A stretch of DNA of 7,599 bases from Clostridiales bacterium (GTDB lineage: Bacteria; Bacillota; Clostridia; Oscillospirales; CAG-272), in NCBI GenBank assembly GCA_018370615.1, contig JAGZAC010000071.1:1-7599 (forward strand), given 5' to 3'. Shown piece by piece: positions 1 to 5,480 of this stretch. Each line of letters opens with the position of its first letter. Position 1 is the stretch's first letter. The position numbers and the translations under genes were made by a program. The notes below the pieces were generated by a model. It had not been told where the DNA came from. It searched no databases and was given only the letters and a program-made list of their open reading frames with translations.

Positions 1-195
1 ATACCTCCGAGCAGCGAGCCTGCGACGCTTCCGGCGATCCAGTATATCTGATTTAACAGCGAAAGAAAGAAGTATCCGTCAGTGCCGTCTTCTCCGCTGT
101 CAGAACATAAAAGCGAATATGTCTCGTCTGTAAGAGAAAATATAAGATACGGTTTTTTTGCTCCTGCATTTTTATATCTGTCAAGCATGGATATG
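1..195 (-). pseudogene. azlC: AzlC-family branched-chain amino acid exporter, internal fragment
   Basis: Read on the minus strand from about 195 down to the window edge, the frame is open and gives SMLDRYKNAGAKKPYLIF, then SLTDETYSLL, then FFLSLLNQIYWIAGSVAGSL. This is the pattern of the middle of AzlC, the large membrane subunit of the AzlCD exporter of branched-chain amino acids and analogues. The TDETYSLL stretch and the NQIYW helix are typical of the family. The gene runs off the left edge, so its C-terminus may lie outside. Upstream of SML (residues encoded above about 195) the similarity stops and the DNA instead encodes QueH on the other strand. The roughly 100 N-terminal residues normally present are absent, and no ribosome binding site precedes the ATG at 188-186. 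It is either a gene broken by rearrangement or one side of a chimeric join. Confidence 0.8.
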
Positions 196-425
196 ATGGA
201 TTTTCCACCACGCTGCTGATCAGTCCATATCAAAAGCACGATGAAATTCAAAGGATCGCACAGCGAGCAGGCGAGGAATACGGTGTAGCATTTGTGTACC
301 GGGATTTTCGGCCATACTTTCGCGAGGGACAGCAGGCTGCCAGAGATCTTGGATTGTACATGCAGAAATACTGTGGCTGTATTTTTAGTGAAGAGGAGTG
401 TTATCAGAAGAAAAAGAGGAAATAG
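183..425 (+). pseudogene. queH: Epoxyqueuosine reductase QueH, C-terminal fragment
   Basis: The plus frame ending at TAG 423-425 reads HGYDGFSTTLLISPYQKHDE, then EYGVAFVYRDFRPYFREGQ, then LGLYMQKYCGCIFSEEE and a lysine-rich tail. This matches the C-terminal third of QueH (formerly DUF208), which reduces epoxyqueuosine to queuosine in tRNA. The YCGC motif carries conserved cysteines of the iron-sulfur/metal site. The N-terminal part with the first cysteine motifs is missing: 5' of about 183 the frame is still open but reads unrelated sequence (KIRFFCSCIFISV), because that DNA is azlC on the opposite strand. No start codon or ribosome binding site fits, so the fragment is unlikely to be functional as it stands. 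A weaker alternative is an assembly chimera of two intact genes. Confidence 0.85.
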
Positions 426-445
426 GAATCGGAGGGATGTCTATA

Positions 446-594
446 ACAACCCCTCCGTCAGCTACGCTGACACCTCCCCTTGCACAGGGGAGGCTTGCGT
501 TTTATGCAGGCTCCCTTGTGGAAAGGCCTAATTTAAAAAAGTCCCCCTTGTGTAAAGGGGGATGTTTTTGCATATGCAAAAACAGGGGGATTGT
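446..594. repeat. Multi-hairpin palindromic repeat A
   Basis: The element starts ACAACCCCTCCG (446) and ends with the inverted-type terminus GGGGGATTGT (594). In order it has hairpin GTCAGC-TAC-GCTGAC, hairpin CCTCCCC-TTGCACA-GGGGAGG, a short spacer, hairpin CCCCCTT-GTGT-AAGGGGG, and a near-terminal perfect palindrome at 563-584 built on TTTTTGCATATGCAAAAA. The outer hairpins at the two ends are unrelated in sequence but both pair perfectly. It lies 20 bp after the queH stop and may also end that transcript. No protein-coding potential is credible here. Confidence 0.85.
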
Positions 595-604
595 CCTCCT
601 ATAT

Positions 605-780
605 ACAACCCCTCCGGCGGCAGAGCCGCCACCTCCCCTTACACAGGGGAGGCTTAAGGTTTCGTAGGCTCCCTTGTGGGGAGCTGCACCACAGGGGAGG
701 CTTAAGGCTTCGTAGGCCCCCTTGTGGGGAGATGCGCAGCATCTCCGGGGGCATGGCGGCAAAGCCGGCTGGGGGATTGT
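605..780. repeat. Multi-hairpin palindromic repeat B with an internal 48-bp duplication
   Basis: It starts ACAACCCCTCCG and ends GGGGGATTGT, 10 bp after repeat A. The left outer hairpin is GGCGGC-AGA-GCCGCC and the inner one is CCTCCCC-TTACACA-GGGGAGG. The centre holds a tandem duplication of about 48 bp: ACAGGGGAGGCTTAAGG occurs at 643 and again at 691. The right arm is a different module, containing GAGATGC-GCA-GCATCTC followed by GGGGGCATGGCGGC-AAA-GCCGGC. The same right-arm module recurs in repeats D and H. Confidence 0.85.
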
Positions 781-852
781 CTCATACGCACAGGGACAAA
801 ATATTTCCCATATTTACCCATAAAATTATAGTAAAATATATTTCGTCATTTC
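781..852. other. Gene-free AT-rich leader upstream of the SPFH operon promoter
   Basis: This 72-bp AT-rich stretch separates repeat B from the promoter at 853. It contains several A/T runs but no hairpin, ORF or clear operator that I can support. An upstream AT-rich segment next to a -35 box could act as an UP element; that is inference. Confidence 0.4.
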
Positions 853-881
853 TTGACAGAACACGCGTTTTCTGTTATTAT
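853..881 (+). promoter_or_regulatory. Sigma-A-like promoter of the SPFH operon
   Basis: TTGACA (853-858), a 17-bp spacer and TATTAT (876-881) form a near-consensus vegetative promoter. Transcription would begin near 888, giving a leader of about 28 nt before the ATG at 916. Because the -35 box starts at 853, the in-frame TTG at 853 cannot be the translation start. Confidence 0.8.
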
Positions 882-915
882 AAATATGAACACAAATGAA
901 AAAGGATGTGAATTT

Positions 916-2136
916 ATGGCAATCATTGATCGTGTGAAGTTTGACGGCCTTGCTTCCCGGGATTGGTTGATTTACAAGCATCCCAGCGAGGACCTCTCCT
1001 GGGGTACCCAGCTGATTGTGGGAGAGGGGCAGGTAGCGCTCTTTGTCAAGAACGGCCAGATCTGTGATGCTTTTACTCCTGGTACATACACCCTTTCCAC
1101 AGCAAATTTACCGATTTTGCAGGGGCTGATCAATCTGCCCTTCGGCGGGAAAACACCATTTACTGCAGAAGTATATTACATCAATACCGTAACCAAGCTG
1201 GATATGATGTGGGGAACCTCTGACCCCATTCAAATTATCGATCCAAAGTATTTTACCCGGCTGCGGGTACGCGCCTTCGGTCAGTTTGGTATGAAAATCA
1301 GCGACCATACACTGTTTATGCGGGAGCTGATCGGCGCTATGAACCCTGCGGATATTGTGAAATTTTCCAAGGTTACCGACTACTTTAAAGGAATTCTGGT
1401 GACGAAGGTCAAATCCATCATTGCGGATGTGATTATCAATCATAAAATTTCTGCGTTGGAAATCACTCCAAAGCTGGAGGAAATTTCTGAAACTGTAGAG
1501 GCGCAGCTGGAAGAAGATTTTGCTGAATTCGGACTGACGCTTACCAATTTCTTTATTAAGTCTATCAACTTTCCGGAAGAGGACTTTGATCAGATCAATA
1601 AGATTTTGGAAAACAGGGCCGAATTTGAAATTATGGGCGACAATCGATACGCGACTATGCGTTCCTTTGATGTATATGAAGGAGCGGCAAACAACCAAAG
1701 CGGAATCGCCGGCGCTTTTGTAGCCGGTGGAATCGGATTGGGCGCTGCGGGGACAATTGCCAAACAGGCGCAAAGCGACCTGCAGGCAGGCGGCGGCAAA
1801 TACTGCCCCAATTGCCATGCGCAAAACAAACCGGACGCTGCCTTTTGCAGCAGCTGTGGCCAGAAGTTTACAGAAAAGGAAGACACTGTAGCGTGTCCCT
1901 TCTGCGGTGCCCAGGCGCCGGCAGAATCTAAATTTTGCCCTTCCTGCGGCAAGGATATTTCCGGTAAGGTATGTGCAAAGTGCGGCGCGAAGCTTTCCCC
2001 TGAGGCGAAGTTTTGCGGCCAGTGCGGCGCTACGGTAGAGCCGGCAGAGAAGACATGTCCTGGCTGCGGCGCAAAGCTGGCTCCTGGCACAAAATTCTGC
2101 GGTGAATGCGGAAAGCAGGTGGACGAGAATGCATAA
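916..2136 (+). CDS. SPFH/band-7 domain protein with four C-terminal zinc ribbons (YdjI-like)
   Basis: The protein has 406 residues. Residues about 1-255 look like the SPFH (band 7/prohibitin) domain of the YdjI type, often labelled 'virion core protein-like': there is an N-terminal KFDG...DWLIYKHP block, then GQVALFVKNGQICDAFTPGTY, then a helical stretch ending near residue 255. Residues 263-285 are glycine/alanine-rich and mildly hydrophobic. Four zinc ribbons follow, each CxxC-N10-CxxC: C297/C300/C311/C314, C327/C330/C341/C344, C353/C356/C367/C370 and C381/C384/C395/C398. In Bacillus, the YdjI family acts at the membrane in the PspA-type envelope response; that role here is inference. The start at 916 is chosen because AAAGGATG at 901-908 is well placed and a promoter occupies the longer ORF's 5' end. 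It is the first gene of a three-gene operon and overlaps the next gene by 8 nt. Confidence 0.85.
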   Translation: MAIIDRVKFDGLASRDWLIYKHPSEDLSWGTQLIVGEGQVALFVKNGQICDAFTPGTYTLSTANLPILQGLINLPFGGKTPFTAEVYYINTVTKLDMMWGTSDPIQIIDPKYFTRLRVRAFGQFGMKISDHTLFMRELIGAMNPADIVKFSKVTDYFKGILVTKVKSIIADVIINHKISALEITPKLEEISETVEAQLEEDFAEFGLTLTNFFIKSINFPEEDFDQINKILENRAEFEIMGDNRYATMRSFDVYEGAANNQSGIAGAFVAGGIGLGAAGTIAKQAQSDLQAGGGKYCPNCHAQNKPDAAFCSSCGQKFTEKEDTVACPFCGAQAPAESKFCPSCGKDISGKVCAKCGAKLSPEAKFCGQCGATVEPAEKTCPGCGAKLAPGTKFCGECGKQVDENA

Positions 2137-2530
2137 AAAGAGATTTTCCGGAGGCTCGGCTGTTGCCTTAATTCTCTCTCTGCTGTTGACGGGGGTTGTT
2201 CTGTTCTGGCTTTTGGCGGTTTGTGACCTGCAGGACAGTCATCTGTTTGTACCTGCCTTGGTGTTTGTTCTGCTGAATATGGCTGCGATTCTCTTTATTT
2301 CTACCGCTGGCACATGGCTTTCCGGTAAAATGGGCGTTGGCTTTTATGCAGCGCTTTGCAGTGCAACAATCTTGTATACTTTAGCGCAGTTTATTCATCT
2401 CATGTTGAGCATTGGAAGCAGTATGACTGTAAACGGATACGTTTTGTATCACCTAATTGTATGTTTTCTTTATCTGCTGATTGTGCTGCCCGTCGGGATT
2501 TTCGGTGCTGGCAGAGAAAAGAAGCAATAA
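2129..2530 (+). CDS. Small four-helix membrane protein of unknown function
   Basis: The protein has 133 residues. I do not recognise a family. Four hydrophobic segments are visible, at about residues 11-32, 39-61, 70-94 and 103-126, with a basic N-terminus (MHKKR) and a basic tail (REKKQ), so it is probably an integral membrane protein with both ends in the cytoplasm. The ATG at 2129 is preceded by AGGTGG at 2117-2122 with a 6-nt gap. It overlaps the end of the SPFH gene by 8 nt, so translational coupling is likely. The longer in-frame start at 2102 lies well inside the upstream zinc ribbon and lacks such a site. Its position between an SPFH protein and a TM2 protein suggests it works with them at the membrane; this is inference. 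Confidence 0.75.
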   Translation: MHKKRFSGGSAVALILSLLLTGVVLFWLLAVCDLQDSHLFVPALVFVLLNMAAILFISTAGTWLSGKMGVGFYAALCSATILYTLAQFIHLMLSIGSSMTVNGYVLYHLIVCFLYLLIVLPVGIFGAGREKKQ

Positions 2531-2554
2531 AATTTTTATAAAGGATTGAGGTTT

Positions 2555-2956
2555 ATGAAAAGCAACAAATGTCCCCAGTGCGGGGCCGCGCTGGACCCGA
2601 ATGCAACGGAATGCAAATATTGTGGAGAATCTATTGCCCCCGCAGCGCAGCAGACTGCGTACCAGCAGCAGGTGCCGCCTGCGCAGCCGATGTATCAAAA
2701 TCCGCAGCCTGGCACTCCGGAGGGAATCAATCCGGCATGGCCGATCAAGAGTAAAATTGTGGCAGGAGTGCTGGCCATCCTGTTGGGCGGCCTTGGGATC
2801 CATAAGTTTTATTTGGGTCAGACCAGTCTGGGAGTGATTTATCTTTTGTTCTGTTGGACAGGGATTCCCGCGTTGATTGGATTTATTGAAGGAATTATCT
2901 ATCTTTGTTCCAATGATCATAACTTCCAAGTGAAAAATAGAGTGCGGCTGCAGTAG
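2555..2956 (+). CDS. Zinc-ribbon and TM2-domain membrane protein
   Basis: The protein has 133 residues. An N-terminal zinc ribbon (C6, C9, C20, C23; CPQC and CKYC) is followed by a Q/P/A-rich linker (about residues 28-62). A TM2 domain spans about 65-118: KSKIVAGVLAILLGGLGIHKFYLG forms the first helix with the family's G-H-K-F-Y-L-G turn, then a second helix ends in GFIEGIIYL. The acidic residue usually Asp in TM2 domains is Glu here (E112). TM2 proteins are small two-helix membrane proteins of mostly unknown function. The start at 2555 is chosen over the TTG at 2546 because AAGGA (2541-2545) is suitably spaced. The gene starts 24 nt after the preceding stop, in the same operon. Zinc ribbons in the first and third products suggest a shared interaction theme. 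Confidence 0.85.
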   Translation: MKSNKCPQCGAALDPNATECKYCGESIAPAAQQTAYQQQVPPAQPMYQNPQPGTPEGINPAWPIKSKIVAGVLAILLGGLGIHKFYLGQTSLGVIYLLFCWTGIPALIGFIEGIIYLCSNDHNFQVKNRVRLQ

Positions 2957-2986
2957 CGAAAGAAGTTTGGTGTGGTTGTAAAAGAA

Positions 2987-3153
2987 ACAATCCCCCTGTC
3001 AACTTTGTTGACATCCCCCTTTACACAAGGGGGACTTTTTTTATTTGGGCCTCCCCGCAAGGAGGTCTATACAAAACGCAAGCCTCCCCAGTGCGGGAGT
3101 TGCTGCGCAACTCCTAGGGAGGTGGCTCGCCTTAGGCGAGTCGGAGGGGTTGT
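2987..3153. repeat. Multi-hairpin palindromic repeat C
   Basis: It starts ACAATCCCCCTG and ends CGGAGGGGTTGT. The left half has GTCAAC-TTT-GTTGAC and CCCCCTT-TACAC-AAGGGGG. The right half has a GGAGTTGC-GC-AGCAACTCC hairpin and an outer hairpin CTCGCC-TTA-GGCGAG. The right 107 bp (3049-3155, including two flanking bases) recur inverted with a single mismatch at 4686-4792 (repeat F). Just upstream, GGTTGTAAAAGAAACAATCC resembles the D exit sequence at 3282-3300, suggesting a further eroded copy. Confidence 0.85.
3014..3042 (+). terminator. Rho-independent terminator of the SPFH operon, made by repeat C
   Basis: The stem TCCCCCTT pairs with AAGGGGGA across a TACAC loop (3014-3034) and is followed by AC and a run of seven T (3036-3042). 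It lies about 58 nt after the TM2 gene's stop. The stem is the inner hairpin of repeat C, so the repeat appears to serve as the operon's transcription stop. Confidence 0.8.
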
Positions 3154-3163
3154 GGAAAACATG

Positions 3164-3287
3164 ACAATCCCTCAGGCGGCAAAGCCGCCATGCCCCCGGA
3201 GATGCTGCGCACCTTCCCACAAGGAATACACTAAAGGCTCCCCTGTGTAAGGGGAGCTGTCGTTCGTCAGAACGACTGAGGGGTTGT
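3164..3287. repeat. Multi-hairpin palindromic repeat D
   Basis: It starts ACAATCCCTCAG and ends CTGAGGGGTTGT, 10 bp after repeat C. The left outer hairpin is GGCGGC-AAA-GCCGCC, followed by a CATGCCCCCGGAGATGC module that is the reverse complement of the right arm of repeat B. The right half has CTCCCCT-GTGT-AAGGGGAG and outer hairpin GTCGTT-CGTCAG-AACGAC. After it, AAAAA and ACAATCCCC (3293-3301) look like the start of another, truncated copy. Confidence 0.8.
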
Positions 3288-3309
3288 AAAAAACAATCCC
3301 CATATACTA

Positions 3310-3338
3310 TTGCATGGTAGGGCACAATAGTGTATAAT
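3310..3338 (+). promoter_or_regulatory. Sigma-A-like promoter of the glycosyltransferase gene
   Basis: TTGCAT (3310-3315), a 17-bp spacer and TATAAT (3333-3338) are visible. The predicted start near 3345 leaves a leader of about 60 nt. The promoter overlaps an imperfect inverted repeat (TATACTATTG at 3303-3312 and CAATAGTGTATA at 3325-3336), which could be an operator; no regulator is identified. Confidence 0.7.
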
Positions 3339-3405
3339 GCATTTATAGCATAGTTGGATAGCTTTGCTAAAATGTGGAATTTAGAATAAATATAGGGACA
3401 AGCAT

Positions 3406-4431
3406 ATGATCATTGTTGTCATTCCGGCGTATAAGCCGGGAGAGGGGCTCCTTCGGGTGGTAAATGAAATTTTGGAACAGACGAAATATGACGTCCTGAT
3501 AGTAAACGACGGCAGCGGCAGCGAATATGCTTCTGTTTTTGCAGCATTGCCAAAGGATGCGGTAGTGCTGGAGCATGACGTGAATCGAGGCAAAGGAGCA
3601 GCGCTGAAGACCGCATATGCATACATTGCACAGCGCGGAGAATATACCGGCGTCATCACCGCCGATGCGGACGGGCAGCATTTGATTGGAGACATCATCC
3701 GGGTGGGAACTGCTTTAAACGAAGACCCACAGGCGTTGATCCTGGGTTCCAGAGAATTTGTGGGAGACGTTCCTGCAAAGAGCAAATTTGGCAATACGCT
3801 GACAAGATTTGTGTTTCATCTTTCTTCCGGGGTAAAGGTATATGACACCCAGACAGGACTGCGTGCATTTGGTACACAGCGGCTTGGAGAGATGTTAGCC
3901 ATTGATGGGCAGAGGTATGAATATGAGATGAATGTGCTGCTGTACTGTGCGAAGAAACGGATTCCCATCCGGGAGGTCCCAATCAAAACAGTATATGAAA
4001 ACAATAACAGCGGTTCTCACTTTCATCCCATTCGGGATTCTGTAAAAATATATGGAGTAATTTTCAAATTTGTTTCCTCTTCTCTGGCAGCCTTTTGCAT
4101 TGACTATCTGCTGCTGCTTCTGGTGCGATGGCTTACCCGGGGATTGGGAGAAGACCTGTCGCTGCTGATAAGTGTAGTGACGGCCAGGGTAGCAAGCTCT
4201 CTGTGCAATTATCATATGAACCGCAGGCTTGTGTTTGCTGAAGGGACGAGAACCAGCATCCTGAAGTATTACCTGGTTGCTGTAGGGCTGCTGCTTCTCA
4301 ATTATGGCTTTCTGTGGGTGCTCAACGTGGCGCTTCCTGTTCCTCTTGCAGCGGCGAAATTTCTTGTGGAGATTTTGTTGTATCCCCTTAGCTATATTTT
4401 ACAACGCAGATTTGTATTTGCAAAAAAATAA
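3406..4431 (+). CDS. Family 2 glycosyltransferase fused to a GtrA-like membrane domain
   Basis: The protein has 341 residues. Residues 1-210 form a GT-A fold of the dolichyl/undecaprenyl-phosphate sugar transferase type: VVIPAYKPG at the N-terminus, VNDGS at 33-37, NRGKGAA, the metal-binding ADADGQH at 86-92, QTGLRAF at 149-155 and RYEYEMN at 170-176. Residues about 216-338 carry four hydrophobic segments and a MNRRLVF motif, as in GtrA proteins, which are thought to help move lipid-linked sugars across the membrane. The likely role is to attach a sugar to undecaprenyl phosphate and pass it on for cell-envelope glycosylation. The fusion itself is a known Firmicute arrangement. AGGGA (3394-3398) precedes the ATG. 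The gene is monocistronic, with its own promoter and terminator, and is enclosed by hairpin repeats on both sides. The sugar and acceptor cannot be read from the sequence. Confidence 0.9.
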   Translation: MIIVVIPAYKPGEGLLRVVNEILEQTKYDVLIVNDGSGSEYASVFAALPKDAVVLEHDVNRGKGAALKTAYAYIAQRGEYTGVITADADGQHLIGDIIRVGTALNEDPQALILGSREFVGDVPAKSKFGNTLTRFVFHLSSGVKVYDTQTGLRAFGTQRLGEMLAIDGQRYEYEMNVLLYCAKKRIPIREVPIKTVYENNNSGSHFHPIRDSVKIYGVIFKFVSSSLAAFCIDYLLLLLVRWLTRGLGEDLSLLISVVTARVASSLCNYHMNRRLVFAEGTRTSILKYYLVAVGLLLLNYGFLWVLNVALPVPLAAAKFLVEILLYPLSYILQRRFVFAKK

Positions 4432-4434
4432 GAT

Positions 4435-4461
4435 AAAAGCGCCGCATTGCGGCGCTTTTTT
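4435..4461 (+). terminator. Rho-independent terminator of the glycosyltransferase gene
   Basis: AAAAGCGCCGC pairs perfectly with GCGGCGCTTTT across an ATT loop, and the T run extends to 4461. It starts 3 nt after the stop codon and is symmetrical enough to stop transcription from either side. It is not part of the repeat family. Confidence 0.93.
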
Positions 4462-4469
4462 AGGCTTTC

Positions 4470-4673
4470 ACAACCCCTCCGTCAGCTACGCTGCCACCTC
4501 CCCTTACACAGGGGAGGCATAAACGGAAATGTTCCCTCACACAGGAGGCAGAAACAGAAAAGTTCTCTTGCATAGGGGAGGCTTGTGTTTATATAGGTCT
4601 CCTTGAGGGGAGACCTATATAAAAAAGGCTCCCTTGTGCAAAGGGAGCTCCCGCGAAGCGGGTGAGGGATTGT
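4470..4673. repeat. Multi-hairpin palindromic repeat E
   Basis: It starts ACAACCCCTCCG and ends TGAGGGATTGT. The left outer hairpin GTCAGC-TAC-GCTGCC carries one mismatch, and the inner CCTCCCC/GGGGAGG hairpin follows. The centre holds degenerate copies of the inner motif and a perfect 13-bp-arm hairpin (TATATAGGTCTCC at 4590-4602 with GGAGACCTATATA at 4609-4621). The right half has GCTCCCTT-GTGC-AAAGGGAGC and outer hairpin CCCGC-GAA-GCGGG. It is the longest copy here and the most eroded in its middle. Confidence 0.8.
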
Positions 4674-4687
4674 TTGCCTTTACAACC

Positions 4688-4795
4688 ACAACCCCTCCGA
4701 CTCGCCTAAGGCGAGCCACCTCCCTAGGAGTTGCGCAGCAACTCCCGCACTGGGGAGGCTTGCGTTTTGTATAGACCTCCTTGTGGGGAGGCTTT
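4688..4795. repeat. Repeat arm F, left side of the XRE/DUF6809-like cassette
   Basis: It starts ACAACCCCTCCG and has outer hairpin CTCGCC-TAA-GGCGAG, then CCTCCCTAGGAGTTGC with AGCAACTCC, and CCTCCTTGTGGGGAGG. It is a half element: no matching right arm follows before the XRE gene begins at 4802. Its first 70 bp match the reverse complement of arm G (5489-5554) in layout and in much of the sequence, and 4686-4792 matches 3049-3155 inverted with one mismatch. Confidence 0.8.
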
Positions 4796-4801
4796 GTTTT
4801 T

Positions 4802-5014
4802 CTAAATTTGTTTGCCTGTATCCTTATCTGTAAACACAGCTTCGTAGTTATAATTTAAAACTTCTGCAATTTTCATTAAATCTTTTTCCGTAAAATTGTC
4901 GCGATTCATTTTTCCGCTCATTGTCGATAAACTTTTACCCAATTTTTTAGATAAGTCTGTAAGCGTCATGTCTCGTTCAACCAAAAGGATTTTTATTTTC
5001 TTTGCAGCCGACAT
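4802..5014 (-). CDS. Small XRE-type helix-turn-helix regulator
   Basis: The protein has 70 residues. Residues about 6-62 fit a Cro/C1-type (XRE) DNA-binding domain: KIKILLVERDMTLTDLSKKL gives helices 1-2, followed by a GKSLSTMSGKMNRD recognition region and FTEKDLMKIAEVLNYNYEAVF as the closing helices. The length is that of a stand-alone HTH with no sensor domain. AGGGAGG-like sequence (5021-5026 on the minus strand) sits 6 nt before the ATG. The coding DNA is clearly AT-richer than its neighbours. It is divergent from the DUF6809-like gene, and the shared intergenic region has three palindromes, so it most likely represses one or both promoters. The partner binding site is inferred, not shown. 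The gene's 3' end is almost flush with repeat arm F. Confidence 0.85.
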   Translation of the reverse strand: MSAAKKIKILLVERDMTLTDLSKKLGKSLSTMSGKMNRDNFTEKDLMKIAEVLNYNYEAVFTDKDTGKQI

Positions 5015-5037
5015 TTAAATCCCTCCATTCCATTTGT

Positions 5038-5066
5038 ATTATACGTTTTTTATCAAACTAATTCAA
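5038..5066 (-). promoter_or_regulatory. Promoter of the XRE regulator gene
   Basis: On the minus strand TTGAAT (5066-5061), a 17-bp spacer and TATAAT (5043-5038) lie just upstream of the ribosome binding site and ATG at 5014. The -35 box lies in the loop of the palindrome at 5044-5076. Confidence 0.75.
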
Positions 5067-5076
5067 ATAAAAAACG
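5044..5076. promoter_or_regulatory. Palindrome over the XRE promoter, candidate operator 1
   Basis: CGTTTTTTAT (5044-5053) and ATAAAAAACG (5067-5076) are perfect 10-bp inverted arms separated by 13 bp. They flank the -35 element of the XRE promoter, where a bound repressor would block it. The 10-13-10 geometry is the same as in the palindrome at 5092-5124, although the arms differ in sequence. Confidence 0.55.
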
Positions 5077-5091
5077 AATAATATTTGGAAT

Positions 5092-5124
5092 TTATCAAAT
5101 ATAGCTATTGACAATATTTGATAA
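5092..5124. promoter_or_regulatory. Palindrome over the plus-strand promoter, candidate operator 2
   Basis: TTATCAAATA (5092-5101) and TATTTGATAA (5115-5124) are perfect 10-bp arms with a 13-bp gap. The -35 box TTGACA of the DUF6809-like gene lies in the gap. TTATCAAA also occurs near 5051-5057, next to operator 1, so the XRE protein may recognise a TATCAAA half site; that is inference. Confidence 0.6.
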
Positions 5125-5136
5125 TTAGCGTATAAT
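5108..5136 (+). promoter_or_regulatory. Consensus promoter of the DUF6809-like gene
   Basis: TTGACA (5108-5113), a 17-bp spacer and TATAAT (5131-5136) make a perfect consensus sigma-A promoter. Transcription should start near 5143, giving a leader of about 59 nt. Such a strong promoter beneath a palindrome is what a tightly repressed gene would have. Confidence 0.88.
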
Positions 5137-5143
5137 ATTTTTA

Positions 5144-5168
5144 TATTTACAAATATTATTTGTAAATA
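5144..5168. promoter_or_regulatory. Palindrome at the transcription start, candidate operator 3 or leader hairpin
   Basis: TATTTACAAAT (5144-5154) and ATTTGTAAATA (5158-5168) pair perfectly around ATT. It begins at the predicted transcription start, so it could be a repressor site or a 5'-end RNA hairpin that protects the mRNA. Confidence 0.55.
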
Positions 5169-5201
5169 AACGAAATTCATTGGAAAGGATGTTAAATTTT
5201 T

Positions 5202-5480
5202 ATGAACAATTTTGAGGATAAGCTGCGGTTGTTTTTTTCTGGACGCATTGAAGATTTACTGATGGAGAGCAGAAAAACCAATAGGAATTACCGAATGCTT
5301 TCCCGTGAATACTTTGATTTATTGGAGGAAATGTTGATGAAATTGGAAGAAAAAGATCGTGAACTTCTGTTTCAGCTAGAAGAAACACAAAATCAAATTG
5401 CTTCAATAGATATAGATTCTATATATTTTCAAGGTATACTGGATTGTATATCATTATTAAAAATCATTCAAATAATTTAA
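5202..5480 (+). CDS. Small alpha-helical protein resembling DUF6809
   Basis: The protein has 92 residues, is acidic and is mostly helical. The layout of an N-terminal helix with a short polar link, then YRMLSREYFDLLEEMLMKLE, then DRELLFQLEETQNQIASID and a closing SIYFQGILDCISLLKII helix resembles the DUF6809 small proteins of Clostridia, which often sit beside XRE regulators. The match is from memory of the pattern and is tentative. There is no signal peptide, no membrane helix and no catalytic motif. GGAAAGGA (5182-5189) lies 12 nt before the ATG, a rather long gap. The gene is AT-rich like its divergent partner and ends 8 nt before repeat arm G. It could be the effector, an antirepressor or a partner of the XRE protein; the sequence does not decide. 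Confidence 0.7.
   Translation: MNNFEDKLRLFFSGRIEDLLMESRKTNRNYRMLSREYFDLLEEMLMKLEEKDRELLFQLEETQNQIASIDIDSIYFQGILDCISLLKIIQII

Noticed and set aside
446..780. CRISPR array
   Set aside because: Repeated GGGGAGG motifs looked array-like, but there are no uniform direct repeats with unique equal-length spacers. The structure is inverted and modular, and no cas genes are present.
398..899. Several overlapping ORFs on both strands across repeats A and B (for example 398-667, 502-762 minus, 591-899)
   Set aside because: They are read through hairpin repeats in several frames at once, have Pro/Cys/Arg-biased composition set by the repeat sequence, and lack ribosome binding sites.
853..915. Longer SPFH protein starting at TTG 853
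   Set aside because: The TTG is part of a TTGACA -35 box with a matching -10 box, and the ATG at 916 has a good ribosome binding site and begins the conserved domain.
1108..1824. Long minus-strand ORFs opposite the SPFH gene (1108-1824 and 1590-2090)
   Set aside because: Shadow frames of a clearly recognisable gene, with no family resemblance.
2972..3325. ORFs in repeats C and D (2972-3250 plus, 3041-3325 minus), and 7307-7498 in repeat H/I
   Set aside because: Same reason: repeat translation, overlapping on both strands, no initiation signal.
4802..5480. Classical toxin-antitoxin pair
   Set aside because: The divergent layout and lack of any recognisable toxin motif in the 92-residue protein do not fit the usual same-strand operon; kept only as a remote possibility.
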